Shown here: in pieces, positions 1-11,373 of the stretch
How positions within the stretch are numbered: the stretch's first letter is position 1
Layout of the letters: each line of letters begins with the position of its first letter
NCBI RefSeq assembly: GCF_030864355.1
Contig: NC_083400.1
Location: 821,001-885,000, forward strand
Direction: 5' to 3'
Source: Cutaneotrichosporon cavernicola
Lineage: Eukaryota; Basidiomycota; Tremellomycetes; Trichosporonales; Trichosporonaceae
Length of the DNA stretch: 64,000 nucleotides
Made by a program: the position numbers and the translations under genes
Notes under the pieces: generated by a model
The model's database searches: none
Told to the model about the DNA's origin: nothing
What the model saw: the letters and a program-made list of their open reading frames with translations, nothing else

Positions 1-464
1 GTTTCCACCTCGAATCCGACTCGAATGGCCTTAACCCGTTAGTCATAACCACACCATTTGGACGCAGATTTACTGGTTACGCGCGCCCCAATCCTGCCTC
101 AGCCGAAGGGCGGTGGGACGAGAAGCGCGGTCTGACCGGAGCACACGGCAAGCCGTTGATCAGCTACATTCCGCCGAGTGCGGGCATGTTCGTCTTCCTG
201 GGCGTGCACCTCTCCGGCCACCCCGAATACGCAGCGCTGGGGGACGACGCAACTAGAATCTTGGCGGACCGGCTATGGCGCGTCCTGGCCAAGCACCATG
301 TCCTCTTCGCTCCGGGATGGGCTTTTGATCCGGAGGGACCCCACAATATTGGCGGCGAGGGGATGGGATACTTCCGCCTCTCATTCTCGATCGTGACGTA
401 TGAGGAGACGCGCGACGCGATGGAGGTGTTTGCCAAGGTTCTCGGTAAGTTCTTGAACAAGTAG
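1..464 (+). CDS. PLP-dependent aminotransferase, Aro8/AAT-I type, C-terminal part
   Basis: The frame is open from base 3 to the TAG at 462-464 and is cut by the window edge. The last 100 residues carry the small-domain signature of fold-type I aromatic/alpha-aminoadipate aminotransferases: 'PPSAGMFVFL', then 'HHVLFAPGWAF', then 'GYFRLSFSIV', whose Arg should bind the substrate alpha-carboxylate. The family transfers amino groups from aromatic amino acids, aminoadipate or kynurenine to 2-oxoglutarate. The PLP lysine lies upstream, outside the window. Bases 1-100 look less conserved, and 'ctgcctcag' ending at 100 resembles an intron 3' end, so coding sequence may begin near 101. A GTAAGT at 443 is a possible donor, but reading through gives a normal C-terminus 'LGKFLNK'. 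Substrate preference cannot be read from this fragment. Confidence 0.72.
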   Translation, partial: FHLESDSNGLNPLVITTPFGRRFTGYARPNPASAEGRWDEKRGLTGAHGKPLISYIPPSAGMFVFLGVHLSGHPEYAALGDDATRILADRLWRVLAKHHVLFAPGWAFDPEGPHNIGGEGMGYFRLSFSIVTYEETRDAMEVFAKVLGKFLNK

Positions 465-530
465 ACGGTGCGGTGAAATATCCAACGTATGCATGATGTA
501 GATTAAATTGCAGTGAGGCAGGCACACCAC

Positions 531-1164
531 CTACAACTCGCGCGCAAAGATATAGTCCAACTGGCACTCACTCCCAAGCCAGAACTCATGTTCTCCCACT
601 CTCTTAAACCCAAACTTCTCGTAAAACTTTGTCGCCCGCACATTATTCTCCCACACCCCAAGCCAGGCGAACTTGTAGCCGTCCTTGCGCATAATCTGCA
701 CTGCTCTCTCCATTAGTAACCGCGCGACGCCGCGCCCCTGCACAGCCGGGTCGGCATAGACACGCTGGACCTCGATTCGATCTTGGGCCGGGATGTGTTC
801 GACGCAGGCTTCGGTGGAGGCGCGGTTGAGCACAACAAACGCGGCGACCTTCTCCCCTCCGTCGGTGGTGCATGCAACGTACACAGATTTTGTGGTGTCG
901 GCCAACTCCGAGCTGATGATCGCTTCCGTAAAGTTGGCACCGAGGTAGTCGTCCATGTCCTCCTGCGAACACGTGTGGGCGAAAGTCGCGTCAAATACTC
1001 GCGCACCGATGTCTGCTATCCGCAATGCATCGGAGGGAAGAGCGGGTCGGATGATTACACCGGGCGGGGTGGGCGCGCGTGACGCTGCCTCAGAGGGACC
1101 GAGGTTGGATTGGGCTGCGTAGACTGCTGTCAGCTGTGTGGGTCTCGGGCGTACCGTTTTTCAT
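531..1164 (-). CDS. GNAT family N-acetyltransferase
   Basis: About 200 aa in two exons, 1164-1155 and 1123-531, separated by a 31-nt intron (1154-1124) that begins GTACGC and ends CTGACAGCAG. Without the intron there is no ATG in frame with the conserved start 'VIIRPALPSDALRIADIG'. GNAT motif A is visible as 'VYADPAVQGRGVARLLMERA', with QGRGVA contacting the acetyl-CoA pyrophosphate; motif B is 'WENNVRATKFYEKFGF'. These enzymes transfer acetyl from acetyl-CoA to an amine or protein N-terminus; the substrate here is unknown. The gene is convergent with the aminotransferase, 66 bp apart. Family assignment is firm. The tiny first exon of 10 bases is inferred from frame and splice signals. Confidence 0.78.
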
Positions 1165-1384
1165 GATGAGTTAACAGAAGATTGAGAAGAGGGAAGGGGT
1201 CGAAGGGGAGGAAACTAAGTGATATGCCGAGAGCCGAGTTCGATCGAGTCAAGTGCCCGTAGCTCGGCTTGGCTGTATGGCTGTCGGAAATGGCCGATGT
1301 TTGCCATGACCATGACGGGTTTGAGTCAAATCCCAAGCGTTGCGTAAGGTATGATGCATACAGTGCAGTCTATGTGCTCGTCGG

Positions 1385-4146
1385 CTAGTTGCCCCGGCGC
1401 CGCTTGTCGCGCCGCTTCTCCCGCTCCATCTCCTTCTCCTCTGCCCTTTCGGCATTGAGGCTTCCATGCGCTTTCCGCATCTTGGCACTGTACTCGTCGT
1501 CCTTTGCTGCCTGTTCGCGTGCTTTCTCGGAGGCAAGGAAACGGTTGTCCTTGCGCAGTTCGCGGATCGCACCCTTCCGTTCCTTCTTGTATGCAGCACG
1601 CAACTTGGCCGCCGCATTGCGCTCCACGTCTGGGTCGTAATGCCTGTCCGGCGCAAAGTCCTTCTCGAACTTTGGCGCATAGCTGGCAATCGGGATTGGC
1701 TTGTGGTCCTGCAACGTGAGGGGCATGCGAGAGGTGGTGGCGAGACGGAGCTGGTTCTCGAGCTGAGAGGCAGTTTGAGTGAACAGCGATTTCAGGTCGG
1801 GGTGGAGCTTGGTCCGCGATGAGGAGAGGACTGTGGAAAGAGGGGTAAAGAGCTCCACAAAGGCGTCTAGGCTTGAATAGAGGGAGGCAAAGGATTGGAT
1901 CAACCGCAGCGCCGCTGCGAGCAGGTTCGAGCGCGTCTGTTCAGGCTCCGACCTTGAGAAGAGGTTGATTGGGTGGTGCGGCGGCACGCCCATGGAGAGG
2001 AACATCTCGCCCGACACGAGGTTGGGGTACGCGCGGACAAAGGGTGCGTCCTTCTTCCGCTTCAAAAGCGCACGAATCGTTGAGGCGAGGAAGTTGATGG
2101 CCTCGGGCATGAGACGCTTGCTCTCGGCCTCGTACTGCGCCACGAGGGAGCACATGAAGAGGCCCGACGCCAGGTCGGACGTGGAACGGATCCGGCTTTG
2201 CGAGAGATACTGGCCCATGAGGAGCATGGCGGGCTGCACGACTGGGTGGCTAAAGTCGGATGTGGACCATGTGACGCCAACCAGGCGGAGGAGGGTGAGT
2301 TCAGGCGCTCCTGGCATGGTCTTGGAGGTCGGGTTGGACGCGCCGCGAGCCAGACCACGCACGAGGTTCTTCTGCATGAGCGTGAGCTTGGCGATAAAGT
2401 GCGAGCTGGCCGTGAGGGGGTTGAGCTTGACAAGCGCGGCAAGGTGCGGGCCCAACGCGGTGATGCTCTCGAACCGCTCATCGGACGCAAGTACGAGGAT
2501 GTAGTCGAGCAGAACGCCGAGGAAGTCCTGCAGCCGCTCCTTGTTTCCCTGCGCCAGAGAAGGGTGGTGCAGTGCGCGGATGCGCTGTACGACGGTGGGG
2601 AGCGCCGAGTCAGCCAGAGGCTCGAGAATCTCCTCGAACTCGGCGAGTGTCGCGGGACACGAGAAAGTAAATGGAATCTCGTCGACGGGTGGTGCCTTGC
2701 GCTTCTTGCTGACGGGCACGAGCTGGGGCGCCTCATCGTCGCTTGCCTCGTCGCTGTCGAGGTCCTCGAGGTCGGACACGGACTCGTCGTCATCGTCGTC
2801 GTCGTCGTCATTCTCCTCCTCATCGTCATCATCCTCCTCGCCCTCCTCCCCACTCTCTCCGTCCTCGTCCTCATCCCCACTCCCCTCGTCTCTCTCCGGT
2901 GCCATCTCCTCAATGGTCTTGCGCGTAAGACCCTCACCAAGAAGCACATTCCCCTCGTCGTCGACCTCGCCCATAAAGTCGTCGCCGAGGTCATCCGCGT
3001 CCGGCGCTCGGTCCTTGCGCCTCTTCCCTCCCTCCTCCTCGTCCTCAGACTCCTCCCCGTGCATGCGGCGCAACCGCTTCGCCTCGGCGGCCTGCAGGCG
3101 CTCAACCTCGTCGGCCGCTTCCTCCTCCTCGGTCTTGGTGCGGTCCTTGGGCTTGGCGCGCGCCTCGAACGCAAGGCTCCGCACAAATTGGTCGTAGTCC
3201 TTGTCGTTGTGTTGGTCCGCGATCGGTGCACCGCGTTCCACACCAGGCAGCTGAACAGCGGGCTTGACCGGCGCGTTACCAGCCAGCAGCTCGCGCAGTT
3301 CGTCCAGCCCATCGTCGAGCTGCTCGCGCATTTCTTCGTCCTCGTCGCGCTGCTTCTGTCGCTCGAGCTTGTACCCCTTGCTCTTGGCGATGATCTCGGA
3401 CATGACCTCGTGCTTGGTCTTCTTGCGCTCGCCCTAGGGTCAGCCGCGAGCGAGCTACAGTTGCAATTCAGGCAACCTGAATGTACGGCTGCGGAACTCA
3501 CCTCGTCCTCCTCATCCTCCTCGTCGCGGAACCCGCCAAAGTGCTCCCTCGCCACGCGCTGACGCGAAATCGCACCACTCTCCTCCTCATCTCCCATTCC
3601 CAGCATATCAAAGTCGTCCCCAGGGAGATCCATGACGCTCCGCCCGCCGTGCGTGAGACCCAGCGCAAACCCATCGTCGTCGTCGAACCCCTCGTCGTCC
3701 TCGAGGTTGAACATGCCCTTCTTGCCCTGTCCGCGCTGCCTCTCGCGAGTGTATCGCTCAAGCATGCGATCCTCGACACTCATGGTCGGGTCGTTCTCGC
3801 CGAATCGCCGATCGCGGAACGTGCCGCGGTGGTCGCGCAGATGGTGTTCGCCGAGGAGTGTCTCGCGGCGCGCCTCGATCCCTGCGGACCGAGCCGCTGT
3901 CGGCCTACCAACTACACCCTTGAGGTTGCGTCCGCCCACATCGTGCTTGGTACGTGTCTCGCGCTCGTCAAACTTGTTGAACCTGGCGCGGATCTCGTCG
4001 AGCTTTGCGATCTTCTTCGCCCGGTCGACCTCCTGCGCGCCGCCCTTTTTGCCGCCCGACTTTTTTGACTTTTTGCTCTGGCTCTTACGGTTCAGTCCGC
4101 CCGAGGAGAGTGCAGCTTTGAGCTGCGCCAGTTGGGAGGGCGCCAT
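1385..4146 (-). CDS. NOP14: Nucleolar 40S ribosome biogenesis factor Nop14
   Basis: 897 aa from two exons, 4146-3502 and 3433-1385, with one 68-nt phase-0 intron. Nop14 is a U3 snoRNP/SSU-processome component needed for 18S rRNA maturation and 40S export. Visible features: a lysine-rich N-terminus 'NRKSQSKKSKKSGGKKGG'; the conserved block 'NKFDERETRTKHDVGGRN' near residue 60; a long acidic stretch around residues 390-450 with an uninterrupted Asp run; a helical middle ('TFSCPATLAEFEEILEPL' onward); and the family's C-terminal tail 'RELRKDNRFLASEKAREQ' followed by a basic end. Length is close to yeast (about 810) and human (about 860). The next gene, VPS34, is divergent, with about 160 bp between start codons. 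Confidence 0.93.
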
Positions 4147-4307
4147 GGTGCGTGTGGGTTGTGATGTTCAGAAATGGCGAGCGAGAGCCAAATACCAGAA
4201 CTAAACTGAACTTTTGGGTGGAGGCGGAATGACACGTCAAAAATATTGATAACGCCTCGAGTTGCCACCCAACCCCTCCACTTGGACGTCAGCGGTTGTC
4301 AAGTGTC

Positions 4308-7289
4308 ATGACACCTTCATCACAACATCACGCCAATGCCTACATGACCATCATGCAGGACCCATCGAGGGACAAGGATCTCTCATTTGCAAAACTCAGC
4401 GACCTCGGCTTTCACATCTCCATCAAAATGTACAATCTCCCCGGAGCTTGCTGACACCAGCGTCTCGCTTGAAGGACGTGTACCAAAGCACTCGTTCACG
4501 GACGTGCTTGAGGACGAGGACCTGCGACACTCGGGGACGGATAGGGAGTGAGCTTTGTCGTCTTAGGCCAGCTGACGCCAGCGGCCTCACAGACCTGTAC
4601 GTCACCTGCCAATTGTGGACCGACGGCAAGGCCAACTGCCTTCCTTTCCGCACAACATGGAAGGACTTTGCGCGCTCGTACAGGTATGTCTACCGGTGGG
4701 TGGCACTGATAGCAGCTGGAATCAGAGCATTGTATTGTTTATCACGTATCAGAGTCTCCAGCCGACGTCGCAGCTCACGTTCACAATCTGGGACGTGCAG
4801 GGTGCGGGGAAGGCGGTTCCGGTCGGCGGGACCACGATGAAGCTGTTCCGGCCCGACAGGTGAGCTTGGCCTTCCCATGTATGAAAGCTCACCCAGAACG
4901 CTTCGCCGCGGACAGCAGCGACTGTATGTCCACCGTGGAGTAGAAGCAGATCCCACGGCCGACTCAACGACGCCCAGCGAAATGACGAGCGCGGAGGACG
5001 AGATGGGTCGCCTCGAACGATTAGTGAAGGACTACGAGCGTGGCGATGTACCCAAGATCGACTGGCTTGACCGCATCGCGTTCCGCCAGATCGAGCGTGC
5101 TCACGCCGCCGAGGCAAAGCAATCCGATAACCTGTACCTCTACATCGACCTGCCGCGCTTCGACTTCCCCATCGTCTACAGCGAACACGAGAGCCCCATT
5201 CCATATCCTCCTGCCCCGGTGCCTCGCGATCCGCAGACACATCAGCACACGCCGGCGTTACCTCCAAACTCGCTGAGCAATGACAAGCACTTGTGGAGGC
5301 TGTATGATCCCGACGCGTGGCGCGAGAACCCCGTCGAGATCAAGCACCGAAAGTTGCTCCGTTCACAGCGTCTCGGCGACGAGGGACGAGACCTGAAGCC
5401 GGGACCGGCAGACCGCGACAGGTTAAACGTAAGCTCCAAGGATTAGTAAGGCTGACCTCCAGGAAATCTTCTCTATGCCACCCACCGCACAGCTGTCCGC
5501 CAACGACAAGGACCTACTGTGGAAGTTCCGCTTCTCATTGTTCCGCTCGCCCCGGTCGCTCACCAAGTTCCTCAAGTGCGTTACATGGTCGGATCCCGTC
5601 GAAGCGAAACAGGCCACCGAGAAGCTTCTCCCATTGTGGGGTCAGGAGGTGGGGATGGATGACGCGCTCGAACTACTGGGTCCTGGCTTCGCAGATCGCC
5701 GGGTTCGCGCGTTCGCGGTCGAGAGGTTGAAGCGAGCGGACGACGAGGTGAGCTGTTTTGTTTACCAGCCAACTGACGAGCAGGAGATCATGCTCTACCT
5801 CCTGCAGCTCGTTCAGGCCCTCAAGTTCGAGCACGAGCCGGCGCCGTCAAAACGCTCGCGTCGGCGAGACGAACCATCAGCAACTAACGTGGGGGACAGC
5901 GGGCTCGCGCAGTTCCTGATTGACCGTGCTGTTGCCAACCCCATATTTGCAACAAAGTTCCACTGGTATCTCGGCATTGAGTGTAACTTCCACACTCCAT
6001 TCGGAAAGATGTTCACAGAAGTTGGGTTCCGATTGCAAACAAAGTTGGGCGAGGTGAGTCACGAAGCTTGTCAGGCTGATGTCAGACGAAGGAGGGGCTG
6101 GCGCTGCAGGATGTTCTCACACGGCAAGCGGCACTCGTCGAAGCACTCTCTGCACGCGCGAAGGAGATCCGCGGCTCAAAGGACTCGCGCTCGCGCAAGA
6201 TCGAGAAGCTCAAGACGTACATCGGCGACGCCCGGCATGGCCTCTGTCCGCTTCCCACTGCGGTGCCGCTACCCCTCGATCCTCGCGTGACAGCGTCGTC
6301 GATCAACGCCGAGCGCTCGTCTGTGTTCAAGTCGAACCTGCTCCCATTGCTTCTGTGGTTCGAGACGGTTGCGAACGACGACGAGCCAGACGCGGAGACG
6401 GTCTCGCCCGACTATCCCCTCATCTTCAAGAACGGCGACGACTTACGGCAAGACCAGCTCGTGATCCAGCTCTTCAACCTCATGGACCGCCTGCTGAGGA
6501 AGGAGAACCTCGATCTCCGACTCAGCCCGTACTCAGTCCTCGCAACGTCGACGACTGAGGGCATGATCCAGTTCGTGCCAAGCAAGAGCCTGGCCGCGAT
6601 CATGGCTGAGCACGGCAGTTTGCAGAACTATCTGCGCGAGCACCACCCCGATGTCGGTGCGTTAGGGTCGTACGGCATCGAGGGCGGCGTCATGGACACG
6701 TTTATCAGGAGTTGCGGTGAGCTGGACCAATATCGGCAACTAACAGCAGCGGGCTACTCGGTGCTCACGTACATTCTCGGCGTCGGCGACCGCCACCTTG
6801 ACAACCTGATGCTCGCGCCAGACGGTAGGTCCTCATATCATCCGCCTCCCTCTGATGTAAGGCCATTTCTTCCATGTCGACTTTGGCTACATCCTCGGCC
6901 GTGACCCGAAGCCCTATCCCCCGCCAGTCAAGGTGTGTAAGGAGATGGTTGACGCAATGGGTGGGCAGCAAAGTGCGCACTACGCCCGTTTCCAGAGCCT
7001 GTGTTACACAGCGTTCGTGAATCTGCGGAAGAACGCCAACCTCATCTTGAATCTGGTGGCGCTCATGGTCGACGCGGGCATCCAGGACATCCAGCTTGAG
7101 CCTGACAAGGCCGTGTGGAAGGTGCAGGAAAAGTTCATGCTCGATCTCCCTGAGGAGGACGCGATCAAGCAGTTCGAGGCGCTGCTGAGCGAGACGTCGT
7201 ACCTCACCACCATGTTTGACCGGTTCCACGACTGGTGAGTGCTTCGGCGAAGGTAGACTGACTCCAGGGCGCAATACTTGCGAGACTAG
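4308..7289 (+). CDS. VPS34: Class III phosphatidylinositol 3-kinase Vps34
   Basis: About 870 aa in 11 exons. It phosphorylates phosphatidylinositol to PI3P for endosomal sorting and autophagy, normally with Vps15 and Vps30/Beclin. Seen in order: C2 domain ('[15 protein letters not shown]', '[11 protein letters not shown]'), helical domain ('[11 protein letters not shown]', '[20 protein letters not shown]'), then the kinase domain with '[10 protein letters not shown]', catalytic loop 'GVGDRHLDN', activation loop start '[18 protein letters not shown]', and the C-terminal hook 'RFHDWAQYLRD' used for membrane catalysis. Introns are mostly 31-36 nt, for example 4430-4460 (31 nt); the last one splits the Trp codon of the hook. 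Three in-frame ATGs (4308, 4344, 4353) precede the conserved region, so the exact start is open. Confidence 0.95.
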
Positions 7290-8113
7290 ATGTATGTAAG
7301 GTTGTAGCATGTCACCTTTGAGATAGACAGAGATGGGAGGCACCAAGTGAAACTCGGCCTCCGCCGAGATGGTCAGATTTTAGCCTGGCCACGATACTGT
7401 CTCGTTCAGCAGCAGTCCTGGCGCCGTGAGCCTCACGATGCAAAGTGCCGCTGATTATCTTGACCTGGCATAGTCTGCCCATGGAGGCCAACTTTAACTG
7501 TGCTCATGTGAATGTGGAATGTTCATGACGGAATGCGCGGCCTGGGCGCCGGATTTGGGTCCGCTCCGTCTGGTTGTGCATCGCCATCACTGCGGATGGA
7601 ATGCCCATCATCTCACCTCAATTGCACTGTTTGAGTCTGATTGAGGACCCCCTTAGTAAAATAGGCATGACAACTCGGATCCAGTCGGTCGCGAATCCCT
7701 GGTAACGTGGAACAGGAGTTGATAATGTGGTACCCCATCTGTGCATCGTGTTCGTGGAAGTGGAAGCGTCAAAAGATTGGATTGTTGTGATGTGCGGGAA
7801 GCTGAGGAATCGAGCAGAAGTAAAGGAGGACAAAAGTGGGGGTACAAGTGCGGAATATGACAACCCGTGACACACCCCCGCCTGTCCCCCCCCCCCCCCC
7901 CCATTATCCTTCAACCTCTTACTATCTCTTCATCTTTGCTTCCTCATCCACACTATTTTGCCATCAGACCACCTGAGCCAACTGTTGGCGCCCTCACTCC
8001 ATCATTAGGTGCAGTGCTTTTAAACTACCTGTCCAGCCACATCCAACGTCCACCTCTCCCTCCACACACGGTGAAGGGCCCCCTTTCCCACCTCGCGCCT
8101 CTCATCATATCGC
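7290..8113. other. Intergenic region, VPS34 to Zn2Cys6 factor
   Basis: No gene that I can support in 824 bp. It holds the 3' flank of VPS34 and the promoter/leader of the downstream regulator. Notable is an uninterrupted C run at about 7887-7902, followed by pyrimidine-rich sequence up to the start codon at 8114, typical of leaders in this window. Confidence 0.6.
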
Positions 8114-10368
8114 ATGAACGGAACCAGGCCCGAGTCCCCCGATCACGACGACAAGCGCCACAGGCCAGTGCCGTACCCCCAGCCCGCGCGGAGCAACTCG
8201 AATCAGAGCGGGCAGAGCCCTGACGATGAGGGCCGGCGGGCGTCGTTGACGAGTGGGTCGAGCGAGGCCAAGCTGAGCCTGCTGTGACGGAGGCTAACAT
8301 CAGGCTGCGAAGCGTGTCGGAAGGGCAAGTACGTCGAGCAGAATATATAGGAGAAGGAGGAGAGAGAGGAGGAGGAGAGGCGGGAGAATGGAAATCAAAG
8401 GCAACTAACCCCAGACGCCGCTGCGAACCATCGCCGCTTGTGCCAGCCGACCACCCCGAAGCCGCCAAGCTCCCATGTGCGCGCTGCCGGCGGTTCGCGC
8501 TCGAATGCGTGCGCATGCGCGTAAGCCGGCGCAAGGGGCCGGCGCCAGTGTGAGTTGGCGATTCCCGCACTGCTGACAACAGCGACCTCAGCGCCGTCTC
8601 GGATGCGCAACATGGCTACGGATATGGCGACGATGTCAAACCTAACATTGACGCCGCGTTCCCGCTCCCGGTTCCGCTTACCTCACCTTCATTCCCTCTC
8701 CTTGCCGCCGCGTCTCCGAACGTCGACATGCTCGGCACCAACAACCTCGATCAGGTCGCATCACCCTCGGTCGTGGACAACATCATGGGCCTATTCTTCG
8801 ACTACGTTTACCCGCTCACGCCGTGTCTGCACCGACCCACCTTCCTGGCTGATCTGGCGGCGCGCCGCGACAAGACCGATCCCATCTTCTTCGCTCTCAC
8901 TCTCTGCGTGCTGGCGTCGACACTTGTTCAGGTGCCCCGCAAGCTGGTCAACTTGCAGAAGGAGCAAGTTGAGAGCCTCGCGCGACGATGTGTGCGCGTT
9001 GCACGGCATAAGATTGCGTATATCTGGGACGAGCCGTCACCGATGCGTACAGAGTTTGGTGAGGTTGCCGTCGTTCCATCTAACAACAGTGGTCATCTTC
9101 TACCTCGAGGGCATCGTGCACCTGATCTTAGGCAACAATACCGCGCATGTCGTCGTCACCGCGCAGGCAAACCAATGTGCTCTCACCCTTCGACTGAACG
9201 AGGAGTCGAGTTACGAGGGTCTCAACCCAATCGAGACCGAGATCAGACGTAGGATCTACTGGCTCCTCTTCCAGGCGGATAAGAGCACAGCATGCAACCG
9301 CGCGCGCACGATCAACCTGAGGCTAGACGACGCACCTGGCCTCCGTCTCCCAACCGAGGTCGACGATGAGCAGATCACCCTTGAAGGTATCATGCCCCAG
9401 CTGCCAGGTTGCACTCCGACGATTGCAGGCTTCAACATCGTCACCAACCTTTTCCGCGCGCTCAACGACGCGCTGCTCCTCCAGCGCCGACGTACTACGC
9501 CCAGCATTGACAGCATCATTGCCGACCTGAACACGGTCGCGCGTTTGAGCGACGAGATCACAGAAATCACGAACAATGTTGCGAGCCCGCTGCGTATCCG
9601 CTTCTCATCCAAGCACGACTCGCGTGCAAGTTCTCCAGCGCAGGGATGGGAGGAGGACATGCAAGCGCGCCTGCGCGACTTCTTCGCGGGTGTGACGCCC
9701 CAGGACTCGATCAACAGTTTCCGCGTGATGCAGGTGAGCAGGGAGCAGGCGAACATTGCGACTGAGCTGCGGCCAGGCACACAATGCTCCTTGAGCCATC
9801 AGAGCGCAGGAGTCCGCTGACATCAGGGCAACATCCTCGCCACACGCCAGGTCGTGCGCCTCGTGCTGCTGCAGACGCGTAACGCGCTCCTCGGACGGCT
9901 TGGCACTCTAACAAACTTGCCGCCTGAAGCTGTCCCGGGACTAGCGGGGTCGCGGGCTACCGAGACGCCGCTAGATATTGCGCATGATCTGCTCGACGGA
10001 CTCAACAACCTCCCCGAGGAATGTGTGGCCGTCAACGGACCAAGTCTGGTGCAAAAAGGTGAGTGAGCGGGCCGTGAGCAGGAGTAGCCTACGATCGTGA
10101 GCTCTGGTTCGGGGATGTCCCGCATGGGCCCTTGCCCATCTGAATATCCTTGTTATTTACAGCTGAGCCGAGCGCAAACTCACATCAGTCCGCTACGTCG
10201 CGATCCAACTGCTTGACGGCACTGCGCTCCCGTCTCAACAAGCTGTGCGAGCGTGAGTGCATCACTGGACATGCTGATACCAGACAAAACCTCCTCATGC
10301 AGTTCCTGTCGGTTCTTGGCATCATCGAGGAGCTGTTCTCGTTTGGGCGCGACGTGTCGGCCGAGTAG
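8114..10368 (+). CDS. Zn2Cys6 fungal transcription factor
   Basis: 599 aa in eight exons (8114-8252, 8304-8328, 8415-8549, 8583-9058, 9090-9733, 9827-10058, 10189-10252, 10284-10368); all junctions keep frame. The DNA-binding cluster is built from three exons: Cys48-x2-Cys51-x6-Cys58, a 17-residue loop, then Cys76-x2-Cys79-x6-Cys86, the C6 binuclear zinc pattern. The middle region 'FFDYVYPLTPCLHRPTFL' and 'RRRIYWLLFQADKS' match the fungal-specific transcription factor domain (Fungal_trans type, the xylanolytic-activator XlnR-like layout). It should act in the nucleus on CGG-type half-sites. Target genes cannot be inferred. The aromatic cluster lies 33 kb away, so linkage to it is not suggested. 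The very short exon 2 (25 nt) is supported by the perfect cysteine spacing it restores. Confidence 0.88.
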
Positions 10369-11051
10369 AATAGATGTTTGTATGACATGGACAATTGTGT
10401 AGCTCTATTCATTGTGGGTTGGGTGATGGTTTGGGTGTGGTGTGTTCTGAGTTCCTGCGATGGCGCATCATCATCATCAGACGTCCGTCGCAATTGTCCG
10501 CAACGTTGAGGCGCAGCCATCCCAAACAGAAGAGTAACATGTCAGACACGAGAGAAGGACGCTGAATTTGAAATGGCACATCTTTCCAAAAGTGTATCTA
10601 TCCATCATTCATGTATTCTTATCTTAACCTGGACCAGGCATCCACATCCGCATCCACATCCGCATCCGCATCCGATTTAATAGAAACCAGAACTCCTACA
10701 TGGACGCGTATGGCCGACTGTGTCGGGCACCGACGTGACCCATGTTGATGGTGCGTCACAATCTGGCACAGAGAGTCACTAAACTCGAGTCCTGCCCCAC
10801 TCCAATCGGCCATCCAGGAAATGATCACGTGAATCTAGAGCCACCATTTCGCCTTTACCTCCCCCATCCGCCATGCCCAGCTGCCCCACTCTAACTTCCC
10901 TCGCTAAACCGTGCGTGATGCCACATCGCTGCCAACATTCCCTCCATCACAACTGCCCCACTCCAACTTCAACCCCTACCCCACCCCACCAATCAACTTG
11001 GACGCTTGTGCATGACTCAGTCGCCCACTAGGATGGCGATAGCGAGGGCGA
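10369..11051. other. Intergenic region with hexamer repeat
   Basis: No supported gene. At about 10636-10674 there is a short CATCCG/CATCCA hexamer array, and the stretch 10860-11000 is C-rich with repeated 'cccactccaactt'-like words. These are low-complexity features without an evident function. Confidence 0.5.
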
Positions 11052-11252
11052 TCACGAGCCGTTCCGACGTATATTGTCACCACGCGAGCCCGTACCCCCA
11101 CTGCCCGAGGAGAAGGGTGAGCGGGGGCCTTCCGCTTCGGGTTCAGAAGAGGCCGGGTCGTAGGCGAATTGCTCGAGGTCGTCGATTGACATGTCGCGCA
11201 GTGTGTCGAGGGCTGTGGCGGCGAGGTCGACGCTTGGGTTAGTTCTCAACAA
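11052..11252 (-). pseudogene. Short ORF, possible gene remnant or small exon
   Basis: An open frame with codon use like the real genes here; it includes 'ALDTLRDMSIDDLEQFAYD' and ends in a Ser/Gly-rich tail and a TGA. An internal ATG would give 47 aa ('MSIDDLEQ' onward). Just upstream, the minus strand reads 'gaactaacccaag', which looks like a 3' splice site, but no donor-bearing exon can be found before the tRNA-Ala gene at 11294. It may be a decayed last exon or a small protein gene. I recognise no family. Confidence 0.25.
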
Positions 11253-11293
11253 GTCATAGGCCAGTCGCAGAAAAGGCCGTCAGTGGTATAATC

Positions 11294-11373
11294 CCGGGGG
11301 TGTAGCTCAGTGGTAGAGCGTCTCATTTGCAATGACGAATTGAGAAGGCCTGGAGTTCAATCCTCCACTCCTC
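11294..11373 (+). tRNA. tRNA-Ala (anticodon TGC) with 8-nt intron
   Basis: Acceptor GGGGGTG pairs with CTCCTCC before discriminator A, including the G3:T70 wobble that identifies tRNA-Ala (one T6:T67 mismatch). D stem GCTC/GAGC with loop AGTGGTA, anticodon stem TCTCA/TGAGA, loop containing TGC, and T stem TGGAG/CTCCA around TTCAATC are all present. The anticodon stem only closes if 8 nt are removed after position 37, so there is a short canonical tRNA intron. A T-rich stop signal ('tctttt') follows directly. Confidence 0.93.

Noticed and set aside
443..512. Terminal intron in the aminotransferase (GTAAGT to TTGCAG)
   Set aside because: Splicing would replace a normal family C-terminus with an unrelated tail; reading through to the TAG at 464 is simpler.
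2198..3562. 454-aa plus-strand open frame over NOP14
   Set aside because: Antisense shadow of the acidic region (Val/Leu/Arg strings); NOP14 has clear family blocks on the minus strand.
8284..8303. A 20-nt intron in the Zn2Cys6 gene (GTGACGG to CATCAG)
   Set aside because: Too short even for this window; the donor GTGGGT at 8253 gives a 51-nt intron that restores the exact cysteine spacing and frame.
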